Source: Campylorhamphus procurvoides (taxonomy: Eukaryota; Chordata; Aves; Passeriformes; Dendrocolaptidae). From it: 64,000 bases of DNA. Where the stretch lies: positions 283,381-347,380 of the forward strand of contig WBMV01000451.1 in the NCBI GenBank assembly GCA_013396655.1, in the 5' to 3' direction. Position numbers and translations under genes: made by a program. Shown here in pieces: positions 11,449 to 22,970 of this stretch. The notes below the pieces were generated by a model, which worked only from the letters and a program-made list of their open reading frames with translations, had not been told where the DNA came from and ran no database searches. Position 1 is the first letter of the stretch. Each line of letters starts with the position of its first letter.

Positions 11449-14400
11449 TCACAATGTGGTAAGAAGGATGCATAGTTAAGACTGTGGAACTGTTTTTTCA
11501 ATGGAAATTCATGTTTAGACTGGAAATATCAGAGTGGTATGAGAGTATATCATCTATCACCATATTCAGATATATATGAAGTAAGGCTGGTACACATTGG
11601 ATTTCATATCACCTTTTTGGCAAAAAAGCTGAAAGACTAAAGTATTTTCATTAAAATTTTATTGTCACAAATATTTTCCTGTAATACAGTGTTTGATGTT
11701 TGACAAAGAAGACATGTTGCATGGAAACCACCAAAAGTAAGAATTTTATGTCTAATGAAGATTCCTAACTTCTGAATCTTAGTGTCCTTCAGAATCTTAC
11801 TAAAATATTTTTTGTCATTAAACTCCTATCCAAATCATAAAGGGTATCAAGATAAAAATAGGGAGGTTTATTTGTTAGCATATGTGTTGTGTAACTTTTT
11901 CTTTTTATCGGTTGCATTTTCTTCCCTGTACTTGAATTATTTTTTTTCCAGTAGACAGTAGATTTTCGTATCTAAGTCTGTGACTGTTTTGATAGAGACA
12001 ACATACTGCAGTTTTCCAGATTTTAATAGTATTTTTTAACTGAATAATAAATGACATTTTAAAAAAGGTAATACTTTTAATAAACCTTGATGCAGCATTT
12101 TCTGTGTGACTTCTGGATCTTGTTTTCAGTGTCTTTACTGTCTTCCCCTACATGTTTACTTCTTCATTGATTTAACAATGCTCCATTCAGTTTTGCTAGT
12201 TTATTAAATGGTGTGGTTATAATCTCTATGGGATCAACATTTCATTCTGTTCATAGTTGCATAACAGTATGCGAGCATTTTCTTCTGTTGTGCTGTTGCC
12301 AGGAAGGCCTATTCCATGTTTGGTTATAATTGTCCACCTGGCAATGAAAATGCATGTATTTTTTGCATACAGTTTCTATTATTGCATTCCATACCTATCT
12401 GAAGGCAACATTTAAAACATTAATATTCAACTGCAGAAAAGTGAAAACCTTTTTTTTTTTTTACTGGGCAACATTATAATTTCATTTTCTTGCTGTGGAG
12501 CTCCATTGCCTGTAGATGTCTATCCTGACGCTCTTCAGAACTTCAGCTTAGTTTATCTTTTTCCCCTTTGGCATGTTCTTAAAAATAACCATATATTAAA
12601 ATAAAGTATTACAGAGGCCCTCAGCAAGATGAACTTTCTTCCATATAGAGTAAAAATTAGTATCAAACTACTTCCTTCAGAAATATGGGAAAACTATTTC
12701 TTCAATTCTGTTTGCTTCTAGTAATCTCCATTCCAATTCACTCATAGGTAGCAAAACAAAGACATTAGAAATCATACCACTCCTAGAGTCAAATTTACTT
12801 ATAGCTTTGAGAACATGTGAAAGGTGTTCCTAGTAAATGGACTTTGATTTCTGAGCATGCCAGTATTATCTTTTTGTAAGCCTCAGTATACTGTTCAACA
12901 CCAACACTCTATGTTCAAATCAAATAAAAAGGTATTACTTTGCGATGACCGGAGATAATGGATAGTCTGCTATTAAGAATTATTGCTGTAAGAACTCATC
13001 GCTCTCTTGTCATTAGAGCAAGTGGTTTTCAGTGCAGTGTGGACAGCTCTCACATCAGTAAGTCTTCATACCAGTATGAATATATTTCTTCATTTCTTTA
13101 TGCTCTGAGGCATTTCTGTTCATTTCTCATAAGTGACCACATAGATCATCTAACTCCTGCTTCTTAATATCCATAATCTGAGGGGCTGCTTAAACAGCTG
13201 ACACAGTAGGTGATTTTTGTGGGTGGCCAGGAATGTGCTAGATAGACAACTATTTTAAACTGAATTGCAATATAGTAGATAGCCAATATTGAGGTACTGG
13301 GGTTCTCCTAGCCATTGCCATAGATGAAAACAGATATGCAGCAGTAAGTTTTCGTGTCCAAGAAGTTGTAGACAATGCTTTTTTGTCATGTTTTTGTATG
13401 CTTTGATAATAAGATGCAAATGTCCTGTGAAATAAACTGAACAAAGCACAATTGGTGTGACTTCCCATGTTTCTGACATATTTCTGTTCTGTTAAATACT
13501 TTATTCTGCACATTTTTTCTGTAATATCTTTGTCCATTTCTAGTTCTTGTGGTGATCTGGTAAATCTATAGATAGACACTAAACATGGCATCTCTGCATC
13601 CTCTATGCACGTGATAATGGACAATATCATGGTCAAATTGTTTCAGGCTCTCAGTGATTTTTAAATTGCAAAATTTCTCAAATGTTTCTGGTTCTTTCAT
13701 ATACTTTCTCTAGTAATAACGATTAACTAATATGTAAATACCACTGCAAAGGCACTGTACAAAATGATTTGTGATCCAGTCATCCTTTCTGCCACTCTTC
13801 TAATGTTTTCTGCCTTCATGGTATGTTATTTGAATGCATTTCTGAAGTGCATTAAACAGTAAGACTGGTATCTCTACAGTTCTCTATTCTGCCTTTTTTC
13901 TCCAGGTGGAAAAATTGTTTTCATTATTTAAAACCTATGTTTGCTTACTAGTTATTGATGACATGTTCCAAGAAGATTCCTTGTGTGTAAAGTGCCCAAC
14001 AGCTTTTTAGGAATCTTCTTACATGATATTCAAAGTGATTCTCAGGTCAAAGAAAGGAAGAAAAACTTTGTTAAAGATCCTCAGGCATTTGGAAGAGATT
14101 TATAAGTCACAATTTAAATTTTAAGCTATCAGGACCAAGCTAGTGCATGTGTGCTTTCTTCCCCGACCATCATATGTGTAACTATTGTAAACATCCAGGT
14201 GAAAGCCATGAACTGCCCAGGTGTTTGACTTGTATTTAAGACTTCAAAATAATTCAACGCTGAATTTTTTGCAAAGCCTTTGGTTCTTAATATCTTGAAG
14301 TCATGTAAAGAGAACATGTGTTTTCTAAGAGACTTCTTTTAATTTAGTGAGAAAGTAGGCGTTTTGGCAAAAGGTTCACAGGAATAACATACAATCAAGA

Positions 14401-15682
14401 AGCAACATTTCACTAAGGCACCCAGCAAACACTAACCCACAACTTAGCATAATACAAGCCATTGGTTTTAAGTTACCCACAAGAGACTAAGGAAAGAGTA
14501 AAGGAAGAAAAGAGATTAAGAGAAGGAAGAAGGAGTAAAGAAATGTTGGAATAAGAGAACTGAATAGCTACCACCAAAGAATCCTATGAAACTCTGAGGC
14601 TGCCATGGCAATGGTAGGTCCCATGACCAAAGGCAAGATGGAGCCCCTGTGCACTTCTATTTATGTGCTTTGGCTTCCAGGTCCACCCCTCCCACCCCAG
14701 AGATCCTGTTTACTGATGACTCAGTGCCCTCAGCCAGAGTGAGGGGTGGCTCCAGGGGGGTGGCGTGGGCAGGGTACCAGGTGGACCTTTTTGGATTGAC
14801 AGGACAGCCGCATGTCTCCTGTGTGCTCAGCCATGGCTGCCATAGGGTGCATGCCTGGCCCTTCCCCCCCACACACAGTTCATTCCGACACAAGAAATAA
14901 AGCAGTGAGATTCAAATCCAGTCTCTCACAATCATAAATAACAAGACTTTAAATTTGACTGGAATATAGGGGAAGACTGCACAGAAAACAGGAGCAGGAC
15001 ATGATGTACTCCAGTAGGGCCAGTGGATAGATTTGTAGCAAGGTATATTACATTGATGTAGCTCAGATTGAAGATGATAATAAAGCAGTAACTGAAGCCA
15101 TATTACTATTTTCATTCAACAGGAATGAAGCCAGTCTTCTTGCCACCAAAAAGAAGCTTCACTTAAACGACACATATCAAAAATTGAGACCTAGTATTGG
15201 AAAAATCCCCAAGGCAAACATGAGGTCCTTTTTGCGTTTGTGTAACACTTTTCTCTAGTTCTCAAGCTAGGAAAATGTTTCTAATATCCATTTATTTTTT
15301 AAGAGACTGCGTATGTTTGATGTCTTCCAGCAGCCTCTTCTTCCACTTCATTGGATTTGCTAGCTATGTCTTCATGACAAAGAAAATGTGCTTGGGACTG
15401 TTTCAGTTCCATTTGGATGATCACGCTGACAGACCAGCACGTGGTGACTGTAGAAGGACCCCTTTAAGAAAGCTAGTGAGTCTTGGCAGAGAACCACCAA
15501 ACACAATACTGTCTAGTTTTAGTGTAGATCGTATCTGTCACGATTGTTAATTACCTCCTGCAGGGGTGACTTGTCTGGCCAGCAGTCACATCTAAGAGTA
15601 GAGCAGTATTTCAAGTTTGCATTATCTAATGAGCTGGTAGGTAGCTTTGACTACTGTGGAAAGTAGTAATTTTCTCAAAGAT
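11449..15682. other. AT-rich intergenic spacer
   Basis: Mostly AT-rich sequence without recognised genes. A poly-T run lies at 12450-12462. A 128-codon minus-strand open frame at 13250-13636 has a protein-like composition but no recognised family. A GC-rich patch near 14640-14890 is listed separately. Confidence 0.5.
14390..14945. other. Unclassified segment, possibly an old LTR remnant
   Basis: A purine-rich stretch (about 14470-14550) is followed by a GC-rich block (14640-14890) that ends in an AATAAA-containing tail near 14898. The order resembles an LTR but I could not find TG/CA ends or target-site duplications, and I do not recognise the family. Confidence 0.22.
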
Positions 15683-15745
15683 TTCACAGAGTTACAGAAT
15701 CAACCAGGCTGGAAAAGATCTCTGAGATTATCAAGTCTCTTCTTT
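15683..15745 (-). mobile_element. Short CR1 3' tail, antisense
   Basis: The sequence resembles cacagaatcaaccaggctgg followed by aaaagatctctgagatt, the reverse complement of a CR1 3' end. Only about 60 bp remain. Confidence 0.7.
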
Positions 15746-16502
15746 CCTCACTCAAACATTCCTGTTATTACAAACATTTAAAAAATAATACCAAAACAGA
15801 TACAGCAATTAGGTCAAAATACATACTACAAAAATTAGAGATAATACTTCTGTTTTTCCTAACATTACATGAAGGATATCCTGACCCTACTGAAATCGTT
15901 AAGAATTCTCTCACTGACTTTGCTGTAAACAGGACTCTACTAGTAGGTAGTATGTGAACTGCTTTTAATGGCAGATGATCTAGGATGATAAATGGGTGCA
16001 GCACTAGCATGGATCCAGTAATTTTCCTGGTGAACTCAAAAGAGAGATACTGGGCAACATTCCTTTCATACCCATTTCCACTTTCTTTTAATATTTACTT
16101 TAAATAAGTGCATTGAGTCATCGTAAAACAGTATCAGCTCAAATACCAGCACTATGCTGATTATGTGCAATTGTTTACCTTGTTTTCCATTACTACAGAG
16201 ACGGCAGTTCCTGATGAGGTACAGTTAGTAGAAACTAATGCCAGATGAAGCAAATGCAGCTCTGGCCAAGGCATTGTTTGCACTTTGTGTTGAAGACACA
16301 AAGTCCTAAGTCACTTCCTTTCTTAATCACAGTGTTGCAGAGCCTCTGGGCCTCCTTGGACTGTTTACTTTGCAGTCAGGGAGTACTAATATTTCAAAAT
16401 TTTGGTCATTTGTCATATATATTTTTTGACATTTTTCTTATCCTTTCTGAGAGCCTAGGTTTCTGCCTGCTTCTCTGTGGCATGTGTGGCTGTGATCTAA
16501 TA

Positions 16503-18122
16503 GATCGTAGAATATTTTGGGTTGGGAGGCACCTTTAAGGTCATGTAGTCCAACTGCCTGCAATGAGCAGAGACACCTTCAACTAGATCAGGTTTGTCAG
16601 AGCCCCATCCAGCCTGACCTTGAGTGTTGCCAGGGATGGGGCATGTACCACCTCTCTGGATAATGTGTTCCAGTGTTTCACCACTGTCATTGTAAAAAAA
16701 TGTCTTCCTTGTATCTAGTCTGAATCTACCCTCTTTCAGTTTAAAACCATTATCCCTTTTCCTATAACTACAGGTCTAAAAAGACTGTTCTCATCTTTCT
16801 TATAAGCACTCTTTTGGTATTGAAAAGCTGCAAGGAGCAGTCTTCACAACTCGAGCTCTCTTAATCTTTCCTCATAAGAGATGTATTCTATCCCTCTGAT
16901 TACTTTCACGGCCCTCCTCTGGACTTCCTTCAACTGTTCCACGTCTTTCCTGAAGATTCCAGAGATGGATGTAGTGCTTCAAGTGGACTCTCACCGGAGC
17001 TGAGTAGAGGGGTAGAATCACCTCCCTCAACCTGCTGGCCATGCTTCTTTTTATGTAGCCCAGAATACAGCTTGCTTTCTGGACCACAAGCACATAATGC
17101 TGTTTCATCACCACCTTTTTGCATCCACCAGCACCCTCACGTGCTTCTCAGCAAGGCTGCTCTCAATTTGCTCATACTCCAACCTGTATTGATACCAGAG
17201 ATTGCCCTGACCCAGGTGAAGGACTTTTCACTTGACCTTGTTGAACCTCATGGGTTTCACGTGGGCTCACTTTTTGAGCTTTTCCAAGTCCCTCTGGATG
17301 GCATCCCATCCCTCAGGCAAGTCAACCTCACCACTTAGCTTGGTGTTGTCTGCAATCCTGCTGAAGGTGCATTTTATCCCACTGTCTAGGTCACTGATGA
17401 AGAACTAAATGGTACTGGTATTAATACAGACCCCTGAGGGACACCACTCATCACTGATCTCCATCCTGACATTGAGACATTGACCATACTGTCTAGATGC
17501 AAGTATCCAACCAATTCTTTATCCACTNCTGTTCCACGTCTTTCCTGAAGATTCCAGAGATGGATGTAGTGCTTCAAGTGGACTCTCACCGGAGCTGAGT
17601 AGAGGGGTAGAATCACCTCCCTCAACCTGCTGGCCATGCTTCTTTTTATGTAGCCCAGAATACAGCTTGCTTTCTGGACCACAAGCACATAATGCTGTTT
17701 CATCACCACCTTTTTGCATCCACCAGCACCCTCACGTGCTTCTCAGCAAGGCTGCTCTCAATTTGCTCATACTCCAACCTGTATTGATACCAGAGATTGC
17801 CCTGACCCAGGTGAAGGACTTTTCACTTGACCTTGTTGAACCTCATGGGTTTCACGTGGGCTCACTTTTTGAGCTTTTCCAAGTCCCTCTGGATGGCATC
17901 CCATCCCTCAGGCAAGTCAACCTCACCACTTAGCTTGGTGTTGTCTGCAATCCTGCTGAAGGTGCATTTTATCCCACTGTCTAGGTCACTGATGAAGAAC
18001 TAAATGGTACTGGTATTAATACAGACCCCTGAGGGACACCACTCATCACTGATCTCCATCCTGACATTGAGACATTGACCATACTGTCTAGATGCAAGTA
18101 TCCAACCAATTCTTTATCCACT
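16503..18122 (-). mobile_element. CR1 LINE fragment, antisense, containing a 594-bp duplication
   Basis: Reading from the left, this is the reverse complement of a CR1 3' region: agaatattttgggttgggag, then ccccatccagcctgac, then the pol region. On the minus strand a reverse-transcriptase remnant with the CR1-typical GVPQGSVL motif is visible at about 17400-17450, followed by frame breaks. The left copy is interrupted at an N (17528), and the segment 16934-17527 is repeated at 17529-18122. Without the duplication the element would be about 1.0 kb. Confidence 0.88.
16934..18122. repeat. 594-bp direct duplication around a single N
   Basis: The segment 16934-17527 and the segment 17529-18122 are the same length and read identically wherever I compared them, and a lone N at 17528 separates them. 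The predicted open frames in the two copies are identical. This geometry suggests unmerged overlapping contig ends. Confidence 0.93.
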
Positions 18123-20065
18123 AAGTACCAGGTTGCTTCTCATGGCTCCTTGTATGCTTCTCATTGCTGTTTTTTGCTTACCCAAATTTCCAAAGTTAAG
18201 AAAATTTAAAAACAAATAACTGCCTTTAGATAATTCCACTTTTTGATATATGCATCATGAGGACAGCTAAGACCTTCTGAGAGATGTCTTTGGGTGGAAG
18301 AATGGGAAGACCTGGGACACAGAGTTTCTCCTACTCATGGGGTGCTACTTGCTGGAGAGGAGTTCAGTCAGACAGGCTTTTCTCCTGAGTCATGCACAAG
18401 TGACAACCAGGTTCTACCCATGAATTATTATTTAGTAATAGTAGCAGGAAAACATATGAAGTTTTATGCCAGAAAGGTTCCATGATGCCAGTTAGGGATT
18501 TTATTGATAATGGTTTGTGGAAAGCATTCTGAGATAGAGCAGAATAAAACTCTAAGATAGATCCTTACTCTACAGTGCTTAGTTTAAATAGGCAGAAAAT
18601 GTGGAAGATAGTTTAGAGAAAGACTTGTAGTGAAACCTGAGTAGTTGCATTTTTCCCTTCTAGCATTTAAGACTGCTCTGTTAGTGCTCATCTTCTTGCA
18701 CTTACTTCCCAGCAGAATAAGGCCACCACAGATATATTCTGTATTTCAGCATATGATGAAGGTCTCCAGTACTCCATTTGAGTTCCAAAAGTTTCAACAT
18801 GGCACTCACTGCTCTGACAAATGGAAGGAAATTCAATAAACAAACAAAGGACATTTTGAGTGTACTGTACCTCCTTACTTGTTCTCTCAGGCATTTATAC
18901 AAAGTGCCTGTCCATTTTCAATAGATTTCCAGCTGCTAAATAAATTATTACATTTATCATTGTAAGGGGTTTTTTTTTCATAACTATGCTTTTTCACAGT
19001 GCATTAGAGTGAGATAAAAATAACAGGCACTTGCCACAGGCTGTTCTTTGGCCATTGAAAAAATGTCTATTTGCATAATAGATACTGCATATCCCTATAA
19101 ATGAAGAGAAGAAGCTTTAAGGGAAGGTCACAAAACTTGGTCTACTCATCACTTGTTCAAAATTAAAAACCTGATAGCAAAAACTCAACTCTCCAGGCAT
19201 AGCAGTATATATGATTCTCTTATGAATTATCTTCAGACTATGATTAGCTTTCTCATGTTTAATATTGGTATGTTTGATTAGTTTCAGTGAGATTATAGTT
19301 CTGATTCACCAAGTGCTACCATTTGGACAGTCACATTGAAGTTGCTAGCAAGTGTAGGTCCCTTGTTTTCCTGGAGTTTGATCCAATGCTTGAACAAGTC
19401 ATGCTTTGCACAAGACACCTGCATGTGTCTGCTTCGCAACATTAGACTTGCTTCTCATTTATGCTAGTGCAATTTCTGGTTTGCCATAACCTCTGTCGAG
19501 ACACTCTGCACAGCAGGCAGTGCCTCATAGTATTCCCTGCCCTGGCTCCATTTCTGTTCCCCTAGCTCAATCTGTTATATATGACAGTGCATGATCAGAT
19601 GTCAGAGTCCTTTTATTGTACTAGATGACATACTCCAATATCAAGTATATACAGATTTGAAAATAAAGTAATTGAATTGTTTGAATTACCACACTATGCT
19701 TGAGCTTAAGAGCAAGCTTCTGCCAAGATGCAAAAAGTATTTCTGTCAAAATGCAAAATTTTGATGCCACACCTATTTTTGTTATAACAGAAATAGACTA
19801 AGACACAGTGAATTAATCTAACAACACAGTAAAGCTTTCCTTTTTTTTTTTTTTCTTTTTTTACAGAGGCAATGTATTGTTATACTGCAGTTATACAAAG
19901 TACAGTTGTTCACTGCACTTTGGAAGAACATTGTGCAATACAGTGTGTTGAAAACATGACTGTTTTTTTTTCCTGTGTTTTTTCACAAGGTTAAGAAATT
20001 ACCACTCATTATTTTTAGTCAAATTTTTCTGTAGTATTGAATAAACCTCCAAATATTTAGTATTG
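18123..20065. other. Intergenic DNA, nothing recognised
   Basis: AT-rich spacer with an interrupted poly-T tract at 19841-19862. No gene or RNA recognised. Confidence 0.5.
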
Positions 20066-20772
20066 AATAAAACTCCAGACTGAACAACCCCAGCATTTTC
20101 TGCCTGTCTTCATAGGAGAGGTCCAGCCCTGTCATTATCTTCCTGGCCTTCCTCTGGACTCATTCCAACAGGTCTCTGTCCTTCTTATGTTGCAGGCCTC
20201 AGGGCTGGACACAGTTCTCCAGGTGGGGCCTCATGATAGTGGAGTAGGGGAGGGGAATCACCATCCTTGACCTGCTGGCCATGCTGCTTTTGATGCAGCC
20301 CAGGACACATTTGCCCTTGTGGTCTCTGAACGTTCATTGTCGGGTCATGTTGAGCTTCTTGTTCACCAACACCTCTAAGTCTTTCTTTCTGGGACTATTC
20401 TCAGTTCATTCTCTGCTCAGCCTGTACCTGTGTTTAGGATTGCCCTGACCCAGGTGCAGGGCCTTGCACTTGGCCTTGTTGAACTTCATGAGGTTTGCAC
20501 AGGCCTATCTTGCCTGTCCAGGTCCCTTTGGATGGCATCTCTTCCCTCCAGCATGTCAACCACAACACACAGATTAGTTTCATTGGCAAACTTGCTGAGG
20601 GTCCACTCTGTGCCATGTTGCCAACAAAGATGTTAAACAGTGCCTGTTCCAGTACCAGCCACTGAGAGGTTCCTCATCACTAATCTACGCTTGGACTTCA
20701 AGCCATTGACCGCACCTCTTTGAGTGCCACCGTTCAGCCTATTCCTTATCCACTGGGTCGTCCATCCATCAC
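20066..20772 (-). mobile_element. CR1 LINE fragment, antisense
   Basis: Runs from ccagactgaacaaccccagc through tggccttcctctggact, acctgctggccatgctgctt and ccttgttgaacttcatgagg to ccttatccactgggtcgt, all standard reverse-complement CR1 phrases. The coding frame is broken throughout. It covers the 3' part of the reverse transcriptase and the 3' UTR; the extreme 3' tail is missing on the left. Confidence 0.9.
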
Positions 20773-21960
20773 GAGTTCAGCAAAATTAGAGCATATTTTG
20801 TTCTCTGAAAGACCTTCTGTTGCCACTTATTATTTTGATCTTTTGTCTTCCAGCTCAGTTCTTTTCTTTTGAAGTCTTCTTTTACTATTGCAACCAACTT
20901 GGACAATGTGGTTAAGTAGTATCTGTGGAAGACTGAACTAAGATTCCACTTTTTCTTAATTTGTGTTTTCTCTAATTCTGTACATGGAACTATCAAAGGA
21001 GCTGAAAGCTGATTTTTTGTTTTTGTGCCTAGCGCTGAAGCCACATGTTGTTCTACTAGCTGAAAGGATCCATATGGACAGCAGATGCACTTAAAAGGTA
21101 TTTAATTAGTGGTGTAAATTCACCTCACTTGAAGTTCTTCTTTAGTGATTTCCTCTAAGTTAGGTGTCTACTGCCTCTCTTTTTAACATCCATATGAATT
21201 ATTTAAAGTAGACTCATGCTTACTTGGAGTAAAGTTGGTCTGGATGAAAACAGAAGTAAGTACTTTATTTAAGTATAAGGTTTATCATTGAACTCTGATC
21301 TTCAAAACTGTCAGTACAACTTCTGCTTTAACCTTGATAAGCCTTATATCATTTGACTCTAGGACTAAAGTTCTGTTTGACAGTATGTACAAGGTCACAT
21401 AAAGTTCTGGTTCTCACACTTCTTTTTTGTTCCAAGTTTCACTAGTATTGCAAAATTAGATATATGTATTGAATTCTGCTCAAAATTTTATTTTTGTGAT
21501 TTAACCTATCAACAATGATACAGCTATCCCTTAACTTCCTCTTGATAAACTAAAACTTGCTTGACAAGAATCAAAAATTACATATTAATCATCCATATCC
21601 CAAGACTCCACTGACAATTTTTATCTAAAGCGTCATTTATATTTGTTAAAATCTATATCCAAGCAACTTTTCCACTTTTTTTTTGCCTTAATGTGTGTGT
21701 ACGTGTCTGTGTGTTTGTTCTATCACCCCATTTGTTTCATGTTTTAATGTGCTGCTTTCTCTTCTTTTGGATGGTAAGAAGTGAGTTGGAGATGCAGACA
21801 AAGAATAGGTCTGAAGTAGAATAGCTAAGATGGGTTTCTATAACCATGACTGAGAAATTTCAAACTGGGAAGTCTTTTGTTCCAAGGGTGTTTCTGCAAG
21901 TGTACTGGATCTGGCCCAGAAGTAAGTTGACTTTCTTCATAGCAGCAAAATTGTACTGTA
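20773..21960. other. Intergenic DNA, nothing recognised
   Basis: AT-rich spacer with a short TG-rich patch near 21692-21720. No gene recognised. Confidence 0.5.
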
Positions 21961-22460
21961 TGTGTTTTGGGTTTGTGGCTAAAACAGTGTTGAAAACTTC
22001 CTAGTGTTTGGACTATTGCTCAGCAGTGCTCGCCCAAGGTCAGAGCTCTCTTTCCCACTCTGCCCACACTCCCATACCAGGAAGCAGGCAAGAATCTGAG
22101 AGAGAAAAGAGCCAGAACAGCTGACCCCATACAATATATAATGTCATGCCCACCAATAAAACTGAGTAGAGTAAAAGGGTGAGATAACACTTGGTTTCAG
22201 ACCTGTTTATCAGAGACTGATGGTCTGTCTTGCTCATGGGCCTTGGTGAGTGATTGCTTTAACATAATTTTTTAATCCTCACTTATTACATTTTATAATT
22301 ATAATTTTTTGTTTTCTTGACTTATTAAGTCATCTTTTTCTTACTCACTAGTTTTCTCTCTATTTCTCATATTTTCTCTCCTGTCCTATGGGGGAATGGG
22401 CAGGGGGAAGTGAGCTAGCAGCTGTGTGAGTGCTTACCTGCTGGATGTGATCAACACACA
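21961..22460 (+). mobile_element. Decayed LTR of a bird ERV-type element
   Basis: Several phrases in the right order resemble a common bird LTR: ttgctcagcagtgctcgccc, gccagaacagctgacccca, a tgtcatgcccaccaataaaa promoter-like segment, then a T-rich block with tttctctctatttctcatat, tatgggggaatgggcagggg, tgagctagcagctgtg and a terminal tcaacacaca. Ends are approximate and no target-site duplication was resolved. It is diverged and has no internal genes. Confidence 0.55.
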
Positions 22461-22589
22461 ACAGCAGGACTGAAGAAAAATACATTAGGAGCACAATCCC
22501 TGAGTAATGGGGTTTTGAGGTTTGAGGGAATGAGGCACTTTTTCCAAGCAGCAAGCCTGGGAAAAGGCAGTTGTGCAACCACAGATGAA

Positions 22590-22970
22590 AGGAGTGGGAG
22601 GACAGACTGAGAGAGCTGGGAGTGTTTAACCTTGAGAAGAGGAGGCTCAGGGAGAGTATCTGATCATTGTGTCTAAGAGCCTGATAGGAGGAGTGAAAAT
22701 TAAGCCAGACTCTTCTCAGTGCTGTCCAGTGAGAGAACAAGAGGCAGTAGGCACTGAAATACAGGAAGTTCCATGTAATTTATTAAAAAACCTTTTTTTC
22801 TGTGAAGATGGTTGAACATTGGAAGAGGTTGCCCAGAGGAGCTGTCTACAGGAGAGTCTACAACCTTGATTATCCTTGGATATCCAATATGACACAACCA
22901 TGCTCTGAGCAGAAAGCTGGACTAAAAGATCTCCAGATGTCCCTTCCAGCCTCAGCTATGTTGCAGTTCT
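22590..22970 (+). mobile_element. CR1 LINE 3' fragment, sense, diverged
   Basis: Shows gagaagaggaggctcaggga, then ttggaagaggttgcccagag, tccttggatatccaatatga and atgtcccttccagcctcagc, ending before a complete tail. All are characteristic of the CR1 3' UTR region. It lies immediately downstream of the decayed LTR. Confidence 0.85.
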
